A stretch of 64,000 nt of DNA from Propionispora sp. 2/2-37 (GCF_001298735.1 NZ_CYSP01000004.1:1-64000); one strand, 5' to 3'. Shown: positions 16,691 to 27,023, counted from the stretch's first letter. Numbers and translations: made by a program. The notes: a model not told the origin generated them from the sequence alone.

Positions 16691-18036
16691 GGCAAACTCC
16701 TCAGATTGTCCTGAATTTCCTCTTCATCACAAGGTACATCTTCCATATTGCCACTGATAAAGTTATCATAAGCCGCCATGTCAAAATGCCCGTGCCCGGA
16801 CAGCGAAAATAAGATGGTTTCTGCTTTCCCCGCTTCCTTTACCCGGAGTGCTTCGGCAATAGCGGCTTTAACGGCATGTGCCGATTCCGGAGCAGGGATA
16901 ATTCCTTCTGTTTTGGCAAATAACAGCGCAGCTTTAAATACTTCATTCTGATTGTAAGCCTGTGCTTCAACCAGTCCGTCATGATATAACTGACTTACCA
17001 GCGGCGATTCGCCATGGTAACGCAGTCCGCCTGCGTGAATGCCCGACGGCATAAAGTTATGTCCCAGAGTATACATCTTCATCATGGGGGTCAATTGTGC
17101 CAAATCGCCAAAATCATAGGCAAAAATTCCTTTCGTTAAGGTCGGACAAGCGGTTGGCTCAACAGCAACCGACCGTACTTTTCCACCAGCAATTTTATCT
17201 TTAAGGAAAGGAAAGGCAATACCGGCAAAATTACTCCCTCCGCCGCTGCAGCCGATTACAACATCAGGATACGTATCGGCTTTTTCCAGCTGTTTTTTAG
17301 CCTCCAAGCCAATAATCGTCTGATGCAGTACGACATGATTCAAAACACTGCCCAGTGCATAATTCGTATCGGCACGACCGGCCGCATCTTCCACCGCTTC
17401 CGAAATGGCCAAGCCCAGACTTCCCAGCGCCTCAGGGTTGGCTGCCAATACCTGCTTGCCGGCTTGCGTATATTCCGACGGGCTGGCAATAACTTCAGCC
17501 CCATAAACCTGCATAAAGGAACGCCGGTATGGTTTCTGTTTATAGCTGACTTTTACCATATAAACCGTGCATTCCAAACCATACAGGCTACAGGCCAGAC
17601 TCAAGGCACTGCCCCATTGCCCGGCGCCGGTTTCGGTCGCCAGACGTTTGATGCCGGCAATTTTATTGTAATAGGCTTGAGGAATGGAAGTATTGGCCTT
17701 GTGGCTGCCTGCCGGGCTTGCGCCTTCGTATTTATAATAAATTTTTGCCGGCGTATCCAGTGCTTTTTCCAGTTCATAGGCACGGATCAACGGAGTAGGG
17801 CGCCATATCCGGTATTTATGGATGACCTCATCCGGGATGTCAATCCAGCGTTCCTGACTTGCTTCCTGCTTAATCAATTCCAGCGGAAAAATTACCGCCA
17901 GATCCTTCGGCTCGATCGGCTGCTTTGTTCCCGGATGAAGCGGCGGAGCCATCTTATTCGGCATATCTGCCTGAATATTGTACCATTGCCGCGGAATTTC
18001 GTTTTCACTCAGCATAATCTTTTTATCCGTCACCAT
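16681..18036 (-). CDS. trpB2: Tryptophan synthase beta-like PLP enzyme (TrpB2 type)
   Basis: The 451-residue protein belongs to the longer TrpB2 branch of the tryptophan synthase beta family. The PLP lysine is in AGSHKANTS, the substrate loop in [11 protein letters not shown], and the phosphate-binding glycine loop in [11 protein letters not shown]. TrpB2 makes tryptophan from indole and serine (or phosphoserine) without an alpha-subunit partner. No trpA or other trp genes are nearby, which fits a stand-alone indole-salvage role. Confidence 0.92.
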   Translation of the reverse strand: MVTDKKIMLSENEIPRQWYNIQADMPNKMAPPLHPGTKQPIEPKDLAVIFPLELIKQEASQERWIDIPDEVIHKYRIWRPTPLIRAYELEKALDTPAKIYYKYEGASPAGSHKANTSIPQAYYNKIAGIKRLATETGAGQWGSALSLACSLYGLECTVYMVKVSYKQKPYRRSFMQVYGAEVIASPSEYTQAGKQVLAANPEALGSLGLAISEAVEDAAGRADTNYALGSVLNHVVLHQTIIGLEAKKQLEKADTYPDVVIGCSGGGSNFAGIAFPFLKDKIAGGKVRSVAVEPTACPTLTKGIFAYDFGDLAQLTPMMKMYTLGHNFMPSGIHAGGLRYHGESPLVSQLYHDGLVEAQAYNQNEVFKAALLFAKTEGIIPAPESAHAVKAAIAEALRVKEAGKAETILFSLSGHGHFDMAAYDNFISGNMEDVPCDEEEIQDNLRSLPKI

Positions 18037-18084
18037 AGACTACCATCCCTCTTTCCTGTCGATTATAAAAAACGTCAGTTTTTC

Positions 18085-18783
18085 TTACAAAATAAACCGA
18101 CGCAATAGTTCATGGCACAGCGGGATAAGCTCCGGCGCTATAAAAGCCGTTACGATGCCCATAAAAATCATTGCCAGACTGGAGACAGCCCCTTCCAAAT
18201 GGCCCACTTCATGCGCCTTTGAAGTGCCAATGCCATGCGCCGATATGCCAAACATCATGCCCGATGCCACGGAATTCTGCAAAGTGGTATATCTGCGCAT
18301 CATAGAAGTCAGTATGGTTCCCAGTATCCCTGTAATAACAACAAAAACAGCCGTCATGGCCGGGTTGCCGCCTAAAATTTGCGAAACACTGATCGCCAAG
18401 GGAGTAGTAATAGCGCGTAAAGCCAGGCTGTCCACCATTTGCTGCGGCATCCCCAGCACCTCGGCCATGCCCATGGAGGTAAAGATGGCCATAACGGCTC
18501 CTCCCACCACGCATAAAATAATCTCCAGCGAATACTTTTTGATAATATGGCGATGCTTGTACATCGGAATAGCCAAAGCCACCGTGGCCGGCTGCAGCAT
18601 TAAACTGAGTATTTGTCCCCCGCTGTTATAATTTTCATAGGGTATATGTAACAAAGTCAGCATACCAACCAGTATTAGCGGGCAAACCAGCACGGGTGAC
18701 AACAGGATATGCGAAATATTTTTATAACAAAGCTTGGTAATCTTATACACTACCAAGGTGATAACCAGCCATACCAGCATCAT
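18085..18783 (-). CDS. lrgB: LrgB/CidB-family membrane protein
   Basis: The 232-residue polytopic protein matches LrgB (GGNPAMTAVFVVITGILG and FGISAHGIGTSKAHEVG). The family works with LrgA/CidA in holin-like control of murein hydrolases, or in transport of small organic acids. I start at the ATG at 18783, where ATGATG overlaps the lrgA stop; a longer in-frame ORF would run deep into lrgA. There is translational coupling to lrgA. Confidence 0.9.
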   Translation of the reverse strand: MMLVWLVITLVVYKITKLCYKNISHILLSPVLVCPLILVGMLTLLHIPYENYNSGGQILSLMLQPATVALAIPMYKHRHIIKKYSLEIILCVVGGAVMAIFTSMGMAEVLGMPQQMVDSLALRAITTPLAISVSQILGGNPAMTAVFVVITGILGTILTSMMRRYTTLQNSVASGMMFGISAHGIGTSKAHEVGHLEGAVSSLAMIFMGIVTAFIAPELIPLCHELLRRFIL

Positions 18784-19151
18784 ACCCGCTGCCGCCTTTC
18801 CCGGTAATAACCTAAAAAAACAGTCGCCAGATAAATAAAAGATAACATAGCCAGAGTACTGACGGCAATCACCGTAAATAAGCCCAGCGACTGCGGCCAC
18901 AAAACATCAGAAAACTGCATAATACCGACCACCGATGGAATAAAAAACAATAATAACTCAGATATCAATAAATTGGCGCCGTTTTCAATCCAGTTGAGCG
19001 GCAGCCACTGACGCTCCAATAAAACAAACACGATCAGGATACCAATAATACTCCCCGGAATTTTAAAAGGAAGGAGCGGCGCAATTTCGTTACTGAGTAA
19101 ACTAATAAAGCATAATAATAACACCTGCAATAATACTTTTATGCATTTCAA
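18780..19151 (-). CDS. lrgA: LrgA/CidA-family holin-like protein
   Basis: The protein of about 123 residues has four hydrophobic segments and the family pattern LLPFKIPGSIIGILIVFVLL and LFFIPSVVGIM. It is the small partner of LrgB in the inner membrane. AAGAGG lies eight bases before a TTG at 19151, which I take as the start; a GTG at 19160 overlaps the Shine-Dalgarno itself. The pair is transcribed away from the sigma factor gene. Confidence 0.88.
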   Translation of the reverse strand: MKCIKVLLQVLLLCFISLLSNEIAPLLPFKIPGSIIGILIVFVLLERQWLPLNWIENGANLLISELLLFFIPSVVGIMQFSDVLWPQSLGLFTVIAVSTLAMLSFIYLATVFLGYYRERRQRV

Positions 19152-19438
19152 AACCAACACCTCTTGCCAACAATTTTATACTATTTTTTATTCAATGTAA
19201 AACCGCTTATAACTTTGTAAACATGAATTCAACCTCTTTATTCAGCAAATTAAACGTTATTTTTACATATAACGACCTAAAAACAGACATATTTCACTAA
19301 AATAGGACTAGTGCCCCATCTCATCATGACCATAGTCCGATTCCACATTTGGTAAAAAGGTTTTAAAATGTAAAAAGATGTTATATTTTCTGAAAGTATT
19401 AAACTTTTTGTAAAAAATAAAAAGCTAAGAGGGGTATT
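19152..19438. other. Divergent intergenic region lrgA / sigma factor
   Basis: These 287 bases hold the promoters of two divergent transcripts. They are AT-rich, and I see no gene or RNA structure. The A/T-rich 100 bases before the sigma gene, ending in AAGAGGGG and ATG, presumably hold its promoter. Confidence 0.5.
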
Positions 19439-20038
19439 ATGTTAAATTACTGTTTCGATAGTTCAGGGACGATTATCGACGAAGAATTTAATCGACTGGC
19501 CAAGCGTTTCAAAAATATTATTTATGCGCATGCCCATAAGTATTATTTGCCTGGTGGCGATATCGACGACCTCTACCAATGGGGACTTCTCGGCTTATAT
19601 AAAGCGGTCATGCGTTACGAAGAGAATGGGAAATACAATTTTGACGTCATTGCCATCATCAACATAAAAAACATGATGAAATCGGCAATCAAAACAGCCA
19701 ACCGCAATAAGCACAAAGCCGCCAACAGCGCCTGTTCTCTCTATTATACCGGTGACGAGCTCACGCAGGACAGCGGTATGAAGCTGGTAGACAGACTTGT
19801 CGTAGAAAAACGCACCGAAGACCCGCTTAATCTAATCGCCGATAAAGAGTCGGTGGAAACAATTATGCAGTTTATTGATACCCATCTGTCACAAAATGAA
19901 CGTAAAATTTTCAAACTATACATAACCGGTTATAAACAGCGTCATATATCAGAAAAACTTAATTTTGATCCAAAGGTTGTAGACAATGCCATTCAGCGTG
20001 CCCGCAAAAAATTAAGCAAACATCTTCAATTTGCCTGA
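19439..20038 (+). CDS. Sigma-70 family RNA polymerase factor, SigH-like
   Basis: The 199-residue protein has sigma region 2 (IDDLYQWGLLGLYKAVMRYE, residues about 41-60), followed by a region-2.4-like AIKTANRNKHKAANS, and a region 4 helix-turn-helix (LSQNERKIFKLY then VDNAIQRARKKL). Both parts resemble SigH, the early-stationary/sporulation sigma factor. It lacks region 1.1 and region 3. The gene is alone, with no anti-sigma factor next to it, and could be SigH itself or a paralogue. Confidence 0.85.
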   Translation: MLNYCFDSSGTIIDEEFNRLAKRFKNIIYAHAHKYYLPGGDIDDLYQWGLLGLYKAVMRYEENGKYNFDVIAIINIKNMMKSAIKTANRNKHKAANSACSLYYTGDELTQDSGMKLVDRLVVEKRTEDPLNLIADKESVETIMQFIDTHLSQNERKIFKLYITGYKQRHISEKLNFDPKVVDNAIQRARKKLSKHLQFA

Positions 20039-20054
20039 TAATAAAAACTGCTAT

Positions 20055-20090
20055 AAAAGGCAGCTCCAAAACAATTTGGAGCTGCCTTTT
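20055..20090. terminator. Bidirectional terminator
   Basis: A 16-bp perfect stem (20055-20070 with 20075-20090) with loop ACAA lies between the convergent sigma and HAD phosphatase genes. Flanking A and T runs allow termination of both. Confidence 0.85.
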
Positions 20091-20096
20091 ATCCTC

Positions 20097-20831
20097 TCAG
20101 ACCGCCAGGCAATCCGTTCTTACCCATTTTAACACCTGTTCGGCAGAAAAATCATGAATACCGTTTTTGAAAAGCAGATCGGCCATTGCATAATGTGCCT
20201 GCATACTTTCGTCAAAACTTCCCGGCATGGCAATGCAATGCATAGCTGCGCTTTTTGCTGCCAGCACCCCGTACTGTGAATCCTCAATAACCAGGCACCT
20301 TTCCGGCAAAATACCGAGACGCTTCGCCGCCTCCAGGAAAACATCCGGTTCCGGCTTGCCTTTCCCTACTTCTTCGGAGGAAATGACAACATCAAAATAT
20401 GGTTCCATATCGGCTGTGGACAGAATCATTTCAATAATACTCCGCGAAGAACCGGAAGCAACCGCCAGCGGATAATCATGTTTTTTCAATTCGGCTACCA
20501 GCTTTTTCATTTCCGGAAAAACCGGTGTATTTTTTTTGGCAAAATCAATATAATAGGCATTTATTCTTTCCATCATAACGGCAGCAGCTTCGTCAATGGC
20601 ATAAACGGCTTTAACATGGTCCACCACCTCTTTTACCCCAATACCAACATATCTTCTATTGCATTCCAGCGTAAAATCCACCCTATGCTCGGCCAGCACT
20701 TTTCTGAGCGCTTCAAAATAATTGGGTTCGCTGTCAACCAAAGTTCCATCCAGATCGAAGATAACTGCATCAATATCCCTACCGCGCGGTGTCGAGGCAT
20801 GTAACAAACTTTTTGCTCCATGATCAGGCAT
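20097..20831 (-). CDS. HAD-superfamily phosphatase, beta-phosphoglucomutase-like
   Basis: The 244-residue protein has HAD motif I FDLDGTLVDSEP, a four-helix cap, motif II VASGSSRS, and motifs III/IV in GKGKPEPDVFL and VIEDSQYGVLAA. The sequence fits the subfamily that includes beta-phosphoglucomutase and 2-deoxyglucose-6-phosphatase. The substrate is not defined. The start is placed at the ATG at 20831 because AAGGGAG precedes it; an ATG nine codons earlier lacks a site. Confidence 0.88.
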   Translation of the reverse strand: MPDHGAKSLLHASTPRGRDIDAVIFDLDGTLVDSEPNYFEALRKVLAEHRVDFTLECNRRYVGIGVKEVVDHVKAVYAIDEAAAVMMERINAYYIDFAKKNTPVFPEMKKLVAELKKHDYPLAVASGSSRSIIEMILSTADMEPYFDVVISSEEVGKGKPEPDVFLEAAKRLGILPERCLVIEDSQYGVLAAKSAAMHCIAMPGSFDESMQAHYAMADLLFKNGIHDFSAEQVLKWVRTDCLAV

Positions 20832-20865
20832 ATCGAATCTCCCTTTCTCTTTTTGCATTTATTTA

Positions 20866-20903
20866 AAATACGACGATTTCCCGAACGGGAAATCGTCGTA
20901 TTT
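20866..20903 (-). terminator. Terminator of the efflux operon
   Basis: A 17-18 bp stem (20866-20883 with 20887-20903, 3-nt loop) sits 10 bp past the RND pump stop. The tail on the minus strand is T-rich but interrupted. Confidence 0.7.
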
Positions 20904-20912
20904 GGTATTGAT

Positions 20913-23900
20913 TTACTTGTTAAGCGAAGCCGGATGGTTGTTCCCCTGCTTCCAGCGCTTAATTCTTTCCGTAAAACGTTCTACTACCACAAAGAGGACC
21001 GGGATAAGGAAGATCCCCAGGGTAGTGGCCATAAACATGCCGCCTACCACGGCAGTTCCCATAGAATTTCTGGCCGCCGCCCCTGCTCCGGTCGCCAGTG
21101 CCAAGGGCAGGCAGCCGATGATAAAGGCCAGCGAGGTCATGAGTATGGGACGCAGACGGATTTTTGCCGCTTCAATAGCCGCTTTCACCGGTTCCATGCC
21201 GTTATCAACCCGGACTTTGGCAAACTCAACGATCAGGATTGCATTCTTGGCCGCCAGCCCAATGAGCATGACCAGGCCGATCTGCATATACACACTATTT
21301 TCCAAGTGACGGGCGTACTGGAACAGAAAAGCGCCAAAGATGCCGGTAGGCACGGATAAAAGTACGGCGAACGGTACACTCCAGCTTTCATATAAAGCTG
21401 CCAGGCACAAAAATACAAAGAGAATGGCAAAACCAAACACGACCGGTGCCCGGCTGCCGGAAATTTTTTCTTCACGGCTCTGCCCCGACCATTCATAACT
21501 GTAGCCGGTCGGTAAAGTCTGTGCCGCCACTTCTTCCAGGGCAGTAATAGCCTGCCCGGAGCTGGCACCACTGGCCGGCATACCGTTAATTTGGATGGAT
21601 CGCGAACCATTGTAGCGGCTGATTAATGTGGCCGCATTCATCGGTTTCGGCTTAAGCAGGGTGTTAAGCGGCACCATCGTACCGTTTGAACTTCTTAAGA
21701 AGAAATAGCGCGTAGCATCCACCTGCGAACGGTAATCCACATCCGCCTGGAGCATAACCTTGAACGTACGGCCGAATTTATTAAAATCATTTACCTGCGC
21801 GCCGCCAAAATAGATTTGCAAGGTGGTAAATACATCATCCAGCGGAATTCCCAGTTTCTCAACTTTCTCCCGGTCGACCTCAAACTCATACCCCGGCGTA
21901 TTCATCTGAAACGTGGTATACACCTGCCCGATTTCCGGGCGCTTACTGGCCGCGGCAATAAATTCCTTGGAAACACGGTCAAAATCATCCAGTGTACCGC
22001 CGCTGCGGTCCAGGAGCATCAGCGTAAACCCGCCGGCAATCCCCAGACCGGGCAGTGAAGGCGGATTTAAAGCGATAACCCTGCCTTCCGGCAAATGACC
22101 ACTATTCTTAAATACCTGGCCAATTTGCGCTCCAACGGCAGTCTGCGGATTGGTACGCTCATCCCATGGTTTAAGTCCGACAAACATAGTAGCTGCATTA
22201 GACTTTAACCCGCCGCTTAACATATCATAACCAACAATCGCCATCGTATTTTCAACGCCCGCCTGCTGAGCCACGCTTGTCGTCTGTTTGTCAATAGCTT
22301 CAGCAGTGCGGTTGGCACTGGCCGCTTCCGGCAAAGTCAAAGTGCTGATAAAATAGCCCTGGTCCTCTTCCGGTACAAAGGCACCCGGAACCATTTTAAA
22401 TAACGCGCCGGTTAAGATAAGCACTACTATCAGCATAGCCAGGCACACACTGGCTTTAGGTATTAATTTTCCTAAACCATGTCCGTATTTTTCAATTGTT
22501 CTTTCAAACCAGTCATTAAACCGGTCAAAAAACCTCCCTAGCATACCTTTATGCTCATCCGGATTATACGGTTTAAGCATCATGGCACATAAGGCCGGCG
22601 TAAGGGACAATGCGACAAGTGCGGACAGCCCCATGGAAACGGCAATGGTTAAAGCAAACTGTTTGTACAGTATTCCCATCGTTCCGCCAAAGAAAGCGAC
22701 AGGAATAAACACGGAAGCCAAAACGAAAGCAATAGCTACAACCGGTCCGGATACCTCACTCATGGCCCGCTTGGTTGCTTCCTTAGGGCTTAAGCCGGAA
22801 TAGCGCATATGATGTTCAACGGCCTCAATAACGACAATAGCATCATCCACAACAAGCCCGATAGCCAAAACCATGGCAAATAAAGTTAGCGTATTGATCG
22901 AAAACCCTAAGGCAACAAAGGCACCAAAAGTACCAATCAGCGAAACGGGTATTGCCAGCATCGGAATCAGTGTTGCCCGCCAGTTCTGCAGAAAGACGAA
23001 TACCACCAGCAAGACCAGTACTAATGCTTCCGCAAACGTTTTGACAACTTCGACCATTGATTCACGAACAAATTTGGTATTGTCAACCATGACGGTGTAC
23101 TCTAAATCGGGAGGAAAACGCTTGGAAGCCTCCTCCAGCACCTTACGCACGTTGCTGATGGTTTCTAGCGCATTAGCATCATTGCTAAGCTGGATGGCAA
23201 AACCCGCAGCCGTATGTCCATTTAATTTAGAACTAAAATTATAGTCTTTACTGCCCAGTTCAACTTTAGCAATATCCTTTACCCTTACAAAAGATCCATC
23301 GGCTTCAGCTCTGACAATAATATCGCCAAATTCCTCCGGAGTAGAAAGTCGGCCTTTCACCTTGGCCGTATACTGCTTTTCTTGATCTTGCGGGGCCGGC
23401 ATCGCACCGATATTACCTGCCGGAGCCTGGATATTTTGCGTTTCAATCGCACTTTGCACATCAGCTATTGTAAGTCCTAATTGAGCAAGCTTATCCGGTC
23501 TCACCCAAACACGCATCCCATAGTCGGCACCAAATTCCATAACATTGCCGACACCCTTAACACGCTTAATATCATCTTCTAGATAAATAGTACCATAACT
23601 CTTCAAGAAACTTGCATCATACGTATCGTTAGGTGACCACAGCGCAAAAATAAACGCCATGTCCTGAGTGGATTTTTTAGTAGTTACACCGGACTGCCGA
23701 ACCGTATCCGGAATGGAGGCATCCGCCTGCGCCACCCGGTTCTGAGTCTGAACAGTGGCAATATCGGCATCTTTCTCTGTCTCAAACTGGACATTCAAAG
23801 TATACATACCGGAATCGGTGCTGGTTGAACTCATGGATACCATGTCTTCAACCCCATTAACCTGCTCCTCAATGGTCTGGGCCACGGTCTGTTCCACTAC

Positions 23901-24065
23901 ATCGGCATTTGCCCCCTGGTACGTGGCACTTACTCTGACCGTAGGCGGCGAAATCTGCGGATACTGGGCAATAGGTAAATTAAATGCCGCAATTCCGCCG
24001 ATTAATGTAATCAAAATGGACAGCACGATGGCAAATACGGGGCGCTCAATAAAAAATTTAGCCAT
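20913..24065 (-). CDS. RND multidrug efflux pump, AcrB/HAE1 family
   Basis: The 1050-residue inner-membrane transporter has the full HAE1 architecture: FFIERPVFAIVLSI at the N-terminus, the GLVVDDAIVVIEAVEH segment of TM4 with the proton-relay aspartate pair, and two large periplasmic loops. It exports hydrophobic drugs by proton antiport through a tripartite complex. It is translated just after its adaptor (11 bp gap). An outer-membrane channel of the TolC type is not encoded here. Its presence implies a diderm envelope. Confidence 0.96.
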   Translation of the reverse strand: MAKFFIERPVFAIVLSILITLIGGIAAFNLPIAQYPQISPPTVRVSATYQGANADVVEQTVAQTIEEQVNGVEDMVSMSSTSTDSGMYTLNVQFETEKDADIATVQTQNRVAQADASIPDTVRQSGVTTKKSTQDMAFIFALWSPNDTYDASFLKSYGTIYLEDDIKRVKGVGNVMEFGADYGMRVWVRPDKLAQLGLTIADVQSAIETQNIQAPAGNIGAMPAPQDQEKQYTAKVKGRLSTPEEFGDIIVRAEADGSFVRVKDIAKVELGSKDYNFSSKLNGHTAAGFAIQLSNDANALETISNVRKVLEEASKRFPPDLEYTVMVDNTKFVRESMVEVVKTFAEALVLVLLVVFVFLQNWRATLIPMLAIPVSLIGTFGAFVALGFSINTLTLFAMVLAIGLVVDDAIVVIEAVEHHMRYSGLSPKEATKRAMSEVSGPVVAIAFVLASVFIPVAFFGGTMGILYKQFALTIAVSMGLSALVALSLTPALCAMMLKPYNPDEHKGMLGRFFDRFNDWFERTIEKYGHGLGKLIPKASVCLAMLIVVLILTGALFKMVPGAFVPEEDQGYFISTLTLPEAASANRTAEAIDKQTTSVAQQAGVENTMAIVGYDMLSGGLKSNAATMFVGLKPWDERTNPQTAVGAQIGQVFKNSGHLPEGRVIALNPPSLPGLGIAGGFTLMLLDRSGGTLDDFDRVSKEFIAAASKRPEIGQVYTTFQMNTPGYEFEVDREKVEKLGIPLDDVFTTLQIYFGGAQVNDFNKFGRTFKVMLQADVDYRSQVDATRYFFLRSSNGTMVPLNTLLKPKPMNAATLISRYNGSRSIQINGMPASGASSGQAITALEEVAAQTLPTGYSYEWSGQSREEKISGSRAPVVFGFAILFVFLCLAALYESWSVPFAVLLSVPTGIFGAFLFQYARHLENSVYMQIGLVMLIGLAAKNAILIVEFAKVRVDNGMEPVKAAIEAAKIRLRPILMTSLAFIIGCLPLALATGAGAAARNSMGTAVVGGMFMATTLGIFLIPVLFVVVERFTERIKRWKQGNNHPASLNK

Positions 24066-24076
24066 GTCAACACCCC

Positions 24077-25231
24077 CTATTGTTTGTCCGAACTGTTCAG
24101 TTCATCCAATCCAATCAAAGTCACCTGCAAAGGCGTTCCCGGCTGAACCTTATTGGTTCCTTCGACAACAACCCGTTCACCGGGGTTTAAGCCTTCTTCC
24201 ACAATCCACAGGTTCCCTACTTTCGGTCCCATCTTCACAGCCCGGGACTCTGCCTTATCCCCTTCGGCCACAACGGTAACCAAAGTTTTTCCCAGCAATT
24301 CCTGTACTGCCCGCTGCGGTATCAGTAAAGCTCCCTGACGGACTTCCCCCGGAGCGACCACTCTGGCAAACATTCCGGGAACCAACAGCCTGTCGGCATT
24401 GGCAAAAGAGGCTTTCAAAGTAATGGTCCCGGTATTTTGATTCATGCCACGGTCAACTTGTTCGACCTGGCCGGTTACCGGATATTCCACACCGTTGCTG
24501 AGAACCAGTTTCAAATTATTCCCCCACGAATTCGGCAAGGCCCCATTGCCTTGTGCTAACTGCAAATACTCATTTTCATTCATGCTGAATTGCACAAACA
24601 CCGGGTCAATGGAAGAAATCGTAGCCATAACCGTCGAGCCGGCGGTTACAAAGCTGCCGACACTCAAATCATTCACATCCATACGCCCGTCAATAGGCGA
24701 AAGAATGAGAGTGTCCTGAATATTTTCTTCGGCCAGCTTTAGCTGCGCTTGATAAACATTTACCAAGGCGGCATTCTGTTCTTCGGCAGCCACTTGTGTA
24801 TCTAAAGTTTGTTGCGCAATAGCATTCTGGGCCGCCAACGTTCTATAACGGTTGGTATCCAGCCTGGAATTGGCCAGCTGAATTTCCGCCTGAGCCAGCT
24901 GCGCCTTGGCCTCAAGCAACGAAGATTCATACTGCCTCCGGTCTAATTGAAATAACGGCTGTCCTTTTTTGACCATGGCACCGCCACTGACCATTTTAGC
25001 CACGATGGCTCCCGATACCTTAGCCTGCAATTTTACTTCATTTTTGGCCTGCACCTGTCCTACATATTCATAGGTAATCGGTGTATCCTGTTGAATGACC
25101 TGCATTGCCTTAACCTCTATAGCTTGCGCTGTTTGACTGGCCGACTGCTTGCTGCAGCCGGTTGTCACTACGGCTGTCAGGGCAAGGATAAGAGCAAAAC
25201 AACCAATTTTTTTACCATATTGATTAGCCAA
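24077..25231 (-). CDS. RND efflux periplasmic adaptor (membrane fusion) lipoprotein
   Basis: The 384-residue AcrA/MexA-like protein has a signal with lipobox VTTGC near residue 26, a lipoyl/barrel-sandwich half (VSGAIVAKMVSGGAMVKKGQ), a coiled-coil hairpin of about residues 100-165, and the beta-barrel and membrane-proximal domains. It links the pump to an outer-membrane channel. The start is a TTG behind GGGGG at 8 bp spacing. It is the second gene of a TetR-adaptor-pump operon. Confidence 0.93.
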   Translation of the reverse strand: MANQYGKKIGCFALILALTAVVTTGCSKQSASQTAQAIEVKAMQVIQQDTPITYEYVGQVQAKNEVKLQAKVSGAIVAKMVSGGAMVKKGQPLFQLDRRQYESSLLEAKAQLAQAEIQLANSRLDTNRYRTLAAQNAIAQQTLDTQVAAEEQNAALVNVYQAQLKLAEENIQDTLILSPIDGRMDVNDLSVGSFVTAGSTVMATISSIDPVFVQFSMNENEYLQLAQGNGALPNSWGNNLKLVLSNGVEYPVTGQVEQVDRGMNQNTGTITLKASFANADRLLVPGMFARVVAPGEVRQGALLIPQRAVQELLGKTLVTVVAEGDKAESRAVKMGPKVGNLWIVEEGLNPGERVVVEGTNKVQPGTPLQVTLIGLDELNSSDKQ

Positions 25232-25316
25232 TGATTAAACCCCCTATTTCTTAAATACCTGTCTCTCCCTATATGTAAGTATACAGATTTTCACTAATAC
25301 CAGCATTCAAAACAAG

Positions 25317-25952
25317 TCAACTAGGTCTCGCTCCTCTCTTAGCGCCTGGGCTCATCACCCCGTTAAAATAAATTTCCAAAGCCTGTTCAACATAATATTC
25401 CTCCTGATCCTCTTTCGCGCATAACTTGGTGTTCGGTAAACACCGCGTAAAAAAAGTAAAATGAATCATACTAAAAAGCGATATCGTGGCGCAATGAATA
25501 TCAAGGTCTCGACGGAACTTTCCCGATGCCATGGCAGCCCTGATACAGCCATCTAAAAACTCATGCAACCGTTCCGCCTCCACCTTGACAATGGCTTCAA
25601 AACAGTCGGTTGGGCTGAATAATTCCCGATAGAGTAAAAGGTCAATATGCGGATTTTGCTTATGTATAGCAACGGCTGTATAGACAAATAAGCGGATTTT
25701 TTCTACCGGATCCTGCGTCTTTCGGTGAATAGTTTCCAGTTCCTTTCCCATAACCATGAGCTGATGCTCAATAATATAGGAATATAATTTCTCCTTGCCG
25801 CCGAAGTAGTAAGAAATCAATGCTACATTGACACCAGCCGCCTCAGCCAGTTCTTTAACTGAAACACCAGCCAGCCCTTTTAAAGAAAATAATTTCACTG
25901 CCGCTTCGATTATCTTATTAACCGTCGGCTTATCAAGACATCCGTCCACCAT
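25317..25952 (-). CDS. TetR-family repressor of the efflux operon
   Basis: The 211-residue regulator has an N-terminal helix-turn-helix (ELAEAAGVNVALISYYFGGK) and the CecR/AcrR-like C-terminal half (DUF1956-like), which binds effectors. It is the first gene upstream of, and co-directional with, the adaptor and pump. Autorepression of the efflux operon is the likely role. I use the ATG at 25952; a GTG nine bases upstream overlaps the Shine-Dalgarno. No operator could be assigned with confidence in the AT-rich upstream region. Confidence 0.88.
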   Translation of the reverse strand: MVDGCLDKPTVNKIIEAAVKLFSLKGLAGVSVKELAEAAGVNVALISYYFGGKEKLYSYIIEHQLMVMGKELETIHRKTQDPVEKIRLFVYTAVAIHKQNPHIDLLLYRELFSPTDCFEAIVKVEAERLHEFLDGCIRAAMASGKFRRDLDIHCATISLFSMIHFTFFTRCLPNTKLCAKEDQEEYYVEQALEIYFNGVMSPGAKRGARPS

Positions 25953-26092
25953 GACTGTCACCCTATCAATTAAATTTGCATTTAAAATGATTATTTAAAA
26001 ACTTGTATTTTATTATAATATAGAGCTGACAAATTTGTCTACTAAAATCCTCCTTGGAATCTCTCCGCAATTTTTTTCATCGGCGGCCATAT

Positions 26093-26135
26093 AAAAAGGC
26101 GTTGCCCCTTCGCCACTATGCGAAAGCCAACGCCT
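26093..26135 (-). terminator. Terminator of the hemolysin-III-like gene
   Basis: AGGCGTTG (26097-26104) pairs with CAACGCCT (26128-26135), with further internal pairing. The minus strand continues in a T5 run. It lies just past the gene at 26155. Confidence 0.75.
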
Positions 26136-26154
26136 CTCACAACCAAAACATGCC

Positions 26155-26784
26155 TTACCCTGGAACCGAAATAGGCAACACATAGGAAAAAATGCTAACA
26201 AAGTGAGCGGCACTGCCGGCCATGACAAAAAAGTGCCAGACTGCATGATTATATGGCATTCTGTTCGCCAAATAAAAAACAGCACCTACCGTGTACAAAA
26301 CCCCGCCGCCAATCAGCCAGTATAAGCCCTCCGGCGGCAAAGTGATAATAAGCGGCTTGATCACCAGAACGGCGAACCACCCCATAAGGATATAACACAA
26401 AGTCGAAAATAGTTTAAAGCGTTTTACAAAAAACACTTTGAAAACAATGCCAACAATGGCCAGGCTCCAGATCACGGTAAATACGATCCAGCCCAGTGTT
26501 CCATGGAGCGGCACAAAGGCAAACGGGGTATAGGTTCCGGCAATCAGCAAATAAATAGCCGAATGATCGAAAATTTTAAAGATATGTTTTAGTTTTTCAT
26601 TGGTAAAACTGTGATACAACGTAGACGCCAAATACAACAAAACCAACGAACCGCCGTAAATACTGAAGCTTACCGTATGCCAGACGCTGCCGTACATACT
26701 GGCTGCAACAGCCAGCACAACGAGTGCGGCCAAGGCCAGTACAGCCCCTACTCCATGGGTAACCGCATTTACAATTTCTTCCAT
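26155..26784 (-). CDS. Hemolysin III / PAQR-family membrane protein
   Basis: The 209-residue protein has seven predicted membrane segments and the PAQR motif set: EEIVNAVTHGVG at the start, STLYHSF, FKIFDHSAIYLLIAGTYTP, and the C-terminal NHAVWHFFVMAGSAAHF. The conserved His and Asp residues are thought to bind a metal in related ceramidase-like proteins. The bacterial role is unclear. A TTG five codons earlier is in frame, but GGAGGGG fixes the ATG at 26784. Confidence 0.9.
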   Translation of the reverse strand: MEEIVNAVTHGVGAVLALAALVVLAVAASMYGSVWHTVSFSIYGGSLVLLYLASTLYHSFTNEKLKHIFKIFDHSAIYLLIAGTYTPFAFVPLHGTLGWIVFTVIWSLAIVGIVFKVFFVKRFKLFSTLCYILMGWFAVLVIKPLIITLPPEGLYWLIGGGVLYTVGAVFYLANRMPYNHAVWHFFVMAGSAAHFVSIFSYVLPISVPG

Positions 26785-27023
26785 TCCTATCCCCTCCAAT
26801 CAGCAGTATATGTACCGTAAATTGTAAGCTGTATCCTTTATTATAAAGCAGCCACAAACGTACATGGTCATTATACCACATGTAGAATTATCCATACGCA
26901 CAATTTATCTATTTTTAATTTATATTTTACGGTTTGCAATCTACTCTGAAGAGTTGTTTCCTGCGCAAAAGTATTGTATCATGGCACTTAACAGCAGATT
27001 CATTACGGGAAGGGAAGAAGCAA

